Source of the DNA: Foliimonas ilicis
GTDB lineage: Bacteria > Pseudomonadota > Alphaproteobacteria > Rhizobiales > Rhizobiaceae
Reading direction: 5' to 3'
DNA: 64,000 bases
NCBI RefSeq assembly: GCF_039939195.1
Contig: NZ_JBDUUH010000010.1
Location: 124,001-188,000, forward strand
Part shown: positions 60,492 to 64,000 of the stretch, one piece after another
Layout of the letters: each line of letters opens with the position of its first letter
How positions within the stretch are numbered: position 1 is the stretch's first letter
Position numbers and translations under genes: made by a program
The notes under the pieces: model-generated
The model's database searches: none
What the model was told of the DNA's origin: nothing
Seen by the model: only the letters and a program-made list of their open reading frames with translations

Positions 60492-61520
60492 ATGGGTTCT
60501 GTTAGACGGGTTGCTGCACTCATTGCTGCAGGTGTTTCTCTGGGTGCGGTTTCGGCTCAAGCGGCGGGAAACCTGAATCTGATTTGTTCAGCAGATGTCG
60601 TTATCTGTGAGCAAATGAAGGCATCTTTCGAGAGCGCGAATGATATCTCGGTCAACATGGTGCGTCTGTCCTCTGGCGAGACCTACGCAAAAATCAGAGC
60701 TGAAGCTCGCAATCCTAAAACAGATCTATGGTGGGCAGGAACGGGCGATCCGCATTTGCAGGCAGCGTCAGAAGGGCTGACCGTTGAGTACAAATCGCCG
60801 CTGCTCGATCAACTTCAGGATTGGGCCCTGAAGCAAGCCGAGAGCGCCAATTATCGTACTGTGGGCGTTTACGCGGGAGCGCTCGGCTGGGGGTACAATA
60901 CCGATGTTCTCCAGAAGAAGAACATCAAGGAACCCAAGTGCTGGGCTGACTTGCTCGATCCGATGTTGAAGGGCGAAATTCAAATCGCGAACCCCAACTC
61001 CTCGGGCACTGCCTATACCGCGCTTGCCTCTCTTACCCAGATCATGGGTGAGGATGAGGCGTTTGATTACCTCAAGAAGTTGAACGCCAATATTTCGCAA
61101 TACACCAAATCCGGTTCGGCGCCTGTAAAAGCCGCCGCGCGCGGTGAGGCAGGCGTAGGCATCGTCTTCATGCATGACGCTGTTTCCATGGTGGTCGAAG
61201 GCTTTCCGATCAAATCCGTCGCTCCTTGTGAAGGCACTGGTTATGAAATCGGCTCTATGTCGATCGTGAAAGGCGCGCGGAATCTGGACAATGCCAAGAA
61301 CTTCTATGACTGGGCGCTAAGTGCCGAAGTCCAGTCGCACATGAAGGACGCAAAGTCATTCCAGCTACCTTCGAACAAGAACGCCGAAGTTCCAAAAGAG
61401 GCGCCGAAATTCGAAGACATCAAACTGATAGATTACGATTTCAAAACCTATGGCAATCCCGCAAAACGCAAGGAACTGCTGGAGCGATGGGACCGGGAAA
61501 TTGGCGCTAACGCCAACTGA
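60492..61520 (+). CDS. ABC transporter substrate-binding protein, ferric/hexose-phosphate (AfuA) type
   Basis: 342 aa from ATG 60492, which follows GGGAGGAAGTC. A signal peptide (VAALIAAGVSLGAVSAQAAG) precedes the mature NLNLICSADVVICEQMKASFE. Blocks ETYAKIRAEARNPKTDLWWAGTGDPH and CEGTGYEIGSMSIVKGARNLDNAKNFYDWAL match the AfuA/FbpA-like family (SBP family 1). AfuA proteins have been shown to bind hexose phosphates, not iron; control by LacI here favours a sugar-type ligand. Confidence 0.9.
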   Translation: MGSVRRVAALIAAGVSLGAVSAQAAGNLNLICSADVVICEQMKASFESANDISVNMVRLSSGETYAKIRAEARNPKTDLWWAGTGDPHLQAASEGLTVEYKSPLLDQLQDWALKQAESANYRTVGVYAGALGWGYNTDVLQKKNIKEPKCWADLLDPMLKGEIQIANPNSSGTAYTALASLTQIMGEDEAFDYLKKLNANISQYTKSGSAPVKAAARGEAGVGIVFMHDAVSMVVEGFPIKSVAPCEGTGYEIGSMSIVKGARNLDNAKNFYDWALSAEVQSHMKDAKSFQLPSNKNAEVPKEAPKFEDIKLIDYDFKTYGNPAKRKELLERWDREIGANAN

Positions 61521-61542
61521 TCCACGATCTCATTTGGAGCAC

Positions 61543-61565
61543 CGGCAGCGTTAAAACCGCTGTCG
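61543..61565 (+). promoter_or_regulatory. Intercistronic stem-loop after the binding-protein gene
   Basis: CGGCAGCG (61543-61550) pairs with CGCTGTCG (61558-61565), eight pairs including one G-U, with a 7-nt loop. A smaller palindrome, TTGGCG-CTAA-CGCCAA (61501-61516), overlaps the end of the binding-protein gene. Both lie before the permease. Confidence 0.65.
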
Positions 61566-61614
61566 CGTGCACAACCACTCCAAAGCGCCAAGGCGTGCGA
61601 AGCGGGGACTGGGT

Positions 61615-63831
61615 ATGAAATCACGCAATCGCAGGCTCGATATTGTGCTGTTTTTGGGGTTGGCAGCACTCACCCTGCTGCCCTGGTACAGGATAGAAGC
61701 CGGTTTCTACGGATTTTCCTGGCTATCAGACTTTCCCAATGATCCATCGGTCGCACCTGGCATCCTTCAGGCCTTTCTTCATGGACACCAATGGCTCGGC
61801 TTCATTGCGGTTCTGCTAGGTGCCGCAATTGGCGCGCGTTTCGTTGCAGATCCAATGCGACGAGGATCACTGCTTGTCTGGATCGGCGCGATCGGAATCG
61901 TGTTTCTGTTCGTACAAGGATTGGCAATCGGTTTTTCCGGCTGGACCTGGATTGTAACTGAAACGCTTTTCGGAGCATTGGCAGACGGCCAGCCTTCGAT
62001 GGGCGCCGGCGCCGTATTAATGGCTTTGGTGTTTTCTCTCCTATTCTCATTCGGTCTTGCAGAACGCGGCGCGATGAAAGGGGATGCTTTCGTTGTAAGT
62101 TCGATCGCTCTGCTTATTTTACTGGTCGCTATTTTCGTCTTTTATCCCGTCGCCAGTATGCTGATCGGCGCATTCCAGGATTTCGACGGCTCTTTCAATC
62201 CTGATGGCTTCACACGCAACATCGTCGATCCTTCGATATGGAGCTTAGGTTGCGTCACCGGCGGTGGGCGTTGCGGTGTGGCGCTCAGAACTCTTTGGCT
62301 AGCCGTCATGACGGCGGGAGCCTCGACTATTCTGGGGCTCGCATTCGCGCTGATGGCGACCAGAACGGGGTTTCGTTACAAAAAAGGCCTGAGGCTGCTT
62401 ACCATCCTGCCGATCATCACGCCGCCTTTCGTGATTGGCCTTGCATTAACCCTCCTGTTCGGACGCTCAGGCTTTGCCACTCAAGGGATTTCATACCTTT
62501 TTGGTGTTGAGCCGGGTCGCTGGCTTTATGGGCTGACTGGTATTTGGATCGCGCAGGTTCTTTCTTTTACGCCGATCTCGTTTCTTATCCTGATCGGTGT
62601 GGTGGAAGGCATCAGCCCTTCGATGGAAGAAGCATCGCAAACGCTGCGGGCCGACCGCTGGCGTACGTTCTGGAACGTTTCACTGCCGTTGATGAAGCCT
62701 GGGCTTGCGAATGCTTTCCTTATCGGTTTTATCGAAAGCATGGCCGATTTCGGCAATCCGCTGGTGCTTGGCGGCAGTCACGGCGTTTTATCGACGGAAA
62801 TCTTCTTCGCTGTTGTCGGGTCACAAAACGACCCATCCAGAGCAGCCGTCCTGGCGATAATTCTTCTGTGCTTCACGCTTTCGGCTTTTCTCGCGCAAAG
62901 GCTGTGGCTTTCCGGAAAGAACTTCGCGACCGTCACAGGAAAAGGGGATTCCGGCGCCAACATCGCCCTGCCTCGATCCTTGTCGATTGGCGTATACATG
63001 CTGGTTATCCCGTGGGCGATTTTCACTCTGGTCGTCTACGCCATGATACTTGTCGGCGGCTTCGTAAAGACTTGGGGTCTGGACAACTCCTTGACCCTCG
63101 ATCACTACGCCCGCGCGTTTTCGATCGCTATTCGCGATGGAACGATCGCCTGGACCGGTGTTGCGTGGAACTCGTTCTGGACGACAATGGAAATTGCATT
63201 GATATCCGCGCCGCTCACCGCAGCGGTCGGACTTCTGACGGCATACATTATCGTTCGACAAAAATTCGCCGGGCGTTCAGTGTTCGAATTCGCTTTGATG
63301 ATGAGTTTCGCCATTCCGGGCACGGTCATCGGCATCAGCTACATAATGGCATTCAATCTGCCACCGCTGGAGATGACCGGAACTGCGTTGATCCTGATCG
63401 CTTGCTTCGTGTTCCGTAACATGCCGGTGGGCGTCCGTGGCGGAATTGCCGCCATGAGTCAACTCGACCAAAGCCTTGACGAAGCTTCGCTGACATTACG
63501 CGCAAACAGCTTCCGGACTATCCGGAAGGTCATTCTTCCGCTGTTGCGCCCCGCCATAACGGCCGCATTGGTCTATTCGTTCGTCCGGGCAATCACCTCC
63601 ATCAGTGCGGTGATTTTTCTGGTCAGCGCCCAGTACAACATGGCCACGGCGTATATTGTCGGGCTTGTCGAGAATGGCGAGTACGGCGTGGCCATCGCTT
63701 ACTCGTCGGCGCTGATCGTTGTGATGATCATCATCATAACGGGGTTCCAATTCATCGTAGGTGAACGACGTCTGCGCCGAGAGAACCGGATCGCCGTTAC
63801 AGCGCCCCTGCAGAAGGAGAGGCTTGCTTGA
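61615..63831 (+). CDS. Fused two-domain ABC transporter permease, FbpB/AfuB type
   Basis: 738 aa from ATG 61615; a GTG at 61567 is possible. It holds two copies of a permease domain, each with a cytoplasmic EAA-type loop: [35 protein letters not shown] and [35 protein letters not shown]. About twelve helices plus extra N-terminal ones are visible. One polypeptide replaces the usual permease dimer, as in many ferric and hexose-phosphate importers. The ATPase gene follows with an overlap. Confidence 0.92.
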   Translation: MKSRNRRLDIVLFLGLAALTLLPWYRIEAGFYGFSWLSDFPNDPSVAPGILQAFLHGHQWLGFIAVLLGAAIGARFVADPMRRGSLLVWIGAIGIVFLFVQGLAIGFSGWTWIVTETLFGALADGQPSMGAGAVLMALVFSLLFSFGLAERGAMKGDAFVVSSIALLILLVAIFVFYPVASMLIGAFQDFDGSFNPDGFTRNIVDPSIWSLGCVTGGGRCGVALRTLWLAVMTAGASTILGLAFALMATRTGFRYKKGLRLLTILPIITPPFVIGLALTLLFGRSGFATQGISYLFGVEPGRWLYGLTGIWIAQVLSFTPISFLILIGVVEGISPSMEEASQTLRADRWRTFWNVSLPLMKPGLANAFLIGFIESMADFGNPLVLGGSHGVLSTEIFFAVVGSQNDPSRAAVLAIILLCFTLSAFLAQRLWLSGKNFATVTGKGDSGANIALPRSLSIGVYMLVIPWAIFTLVVYAMILVGGFVKTWGLDNSLTLDHYARAFSIAIRDGTIAWTGVAWNSFWTTMEIALISAPLTAAVGLLTAYIIVRQKFAGRSVFEFALMMSFAIPGTVIGISYIMAFNLPPLEMTGTALILIACFVFRNMPVGVRGGIAAMSQLDQSLDEASLTLRANSFRTIRKVILPLLRPAITAALVYSFVRAITSISAVIFLVSAQYNMATAYIVGLVENGEYGVAIAYSSALIVVMIIIITGFQFIVGERRLRRENRIAVTAPLQKERLA

Positions 63832-64000
63832 TTACGGAAAAAGGTTCTGTTGTCTTCCAGAACGTTCGCAAGGACTTCGGCGCATTTATAGCGATCCACG
63901 ATCTATCCCTGACGATCGAGCCTGGAACCCTGGTTACATTGCTGGGGCCATCTGGTTGCGGAAAAACGACCACGTTGCGCATGCTGGCTGGGCTGGAGCA
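63828..64000 (+). CDS. ABC transporter ATP-binding protein (5' part, TTG start)
   Basis: The gene begins at TTG 63828 (TTGA overlap with the permease stop), with AAGGAGA 7 nt before it. The 57 visible codons read [25 protein letters not shown] at the start and contain Walker [21 protein letters not shown]. It is the ATPase of the AfuABC-type importer and runs off the right edge. No ATG is available in this frame near the start, so the non-AUG start is likely real. Confidence 0.88.
   Translation, partial: MITEKGSVVFQNVRKDFGAFIAIHDLSLTIEPGTLVTLLGPSGCGKTTTLRMLAGLE

Noticed and set aside
1..64000. CRISPR arrays, tRNA or rRNA genes, insertion sequences, prophage genes
   Set aside because: No regularly spaced repeats, no tRNA-like cloverleaf noticed, no transposase or phage protein motif. 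tRNA detection by eye is weak, so a scan would be needed to exclude one fully.

Overview
The window looks like a piece of an alphaproteobacterial chromosome of the Rhizobiales type, most like Brucella/Ochrobactrum or a close relative. The sequence is GC-rich by eye. It is crowded with ABC, TRAP and tripartite tricarboxylate (TTT) uptake systems, FCD-type GntR regulators and sugar-acid enzymes. I see no rRNA, tRNA, CRISPR array, insertion sequence or prophage gene. Broken genes are few: a two-gene junction scar at 42.3-42.7 kb and a LysR remnant at 58.5-59.2 kb. The organism call is inferred from gene content, not from a marker gene.

Layout. (1) 0-15 kb: a nitrogen/amine catabolic locus. A minus-strand operon encodes a two-domain GNAT, a class III aminotransferase, a HAD protein, a peptide-type ABC binding protein and a permease that runs off the left edge. 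Divergent from it are a second HAD protein and a FAD amine oxidase. They meet, head to head at a terminator, a six-gene minus operon (succinate-semialdehyde dehydrogenase, tartrate/D-malate-type dehydrogenase, another aldehyde dehydrogenase, cupin, GhrA-like reductase, ArgE-like deacetylase). A second two-domain GNAT is divergent from that operon. (2) 15-18.3 kb: housekeeping genes (cold shock protein, rsgA, selO). (3) 18.4-24.9 kb: a Liv-type ABC transporter with a hydantoin/allantoin-type racemase and its GntR regulator. (4) 24.9-31.4 kb: TctABC with a DctB/DctD-like two-component pair. (5) 31.6-34.6 kb: four genes of unknown function, three for membrane-anchored exported proteins and one for a polytopic membrane protein. 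(6) 34.6-42.1 kb: a second TctABC with a GntR regulator, an enolase-superfamily enzyme, a DapA-family aldolase, an RraA-family protein and an unusual SDR. (7) 42.7-50.6 kb: a four-carbon acid-sugar locus (class II aldolase, DUF1537 kinase, TRAP transporter, cyclase, SAF-domain oxidoreductase, divergent GntR). (8) 50.8-58.2 kb: a TRAP transporter, zinc dehydrogenase, GntR, uxuA and uxuB, which together can take an acid such as L-gulonate or D-mannonate to 2-keto-3-deoxygluconate. (9) 59.3-64 kb: a LacI regulator divergent from a ferric/hexose-phosphate-type ABC transporter that runs off the right edge.

Shared logic. Most modules are self-contained: a local regulator, a palindromic operator near it, a binding protein first in the operon, then membrane components and enzymes. 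In six of seven binding-protein operons a stem-loop lies just after the binding-protein gene and before the membrane-component gene. This is a simple way to make more binding protein than permease. The best candidates for undescribed biology are the four-gene membrane module (31.6-34.6 kb), the acetyl-transfer/deacetylation amine locus (0-15 kb), and the acid-sugar locus built around the SAF-domain oxidoreductase.
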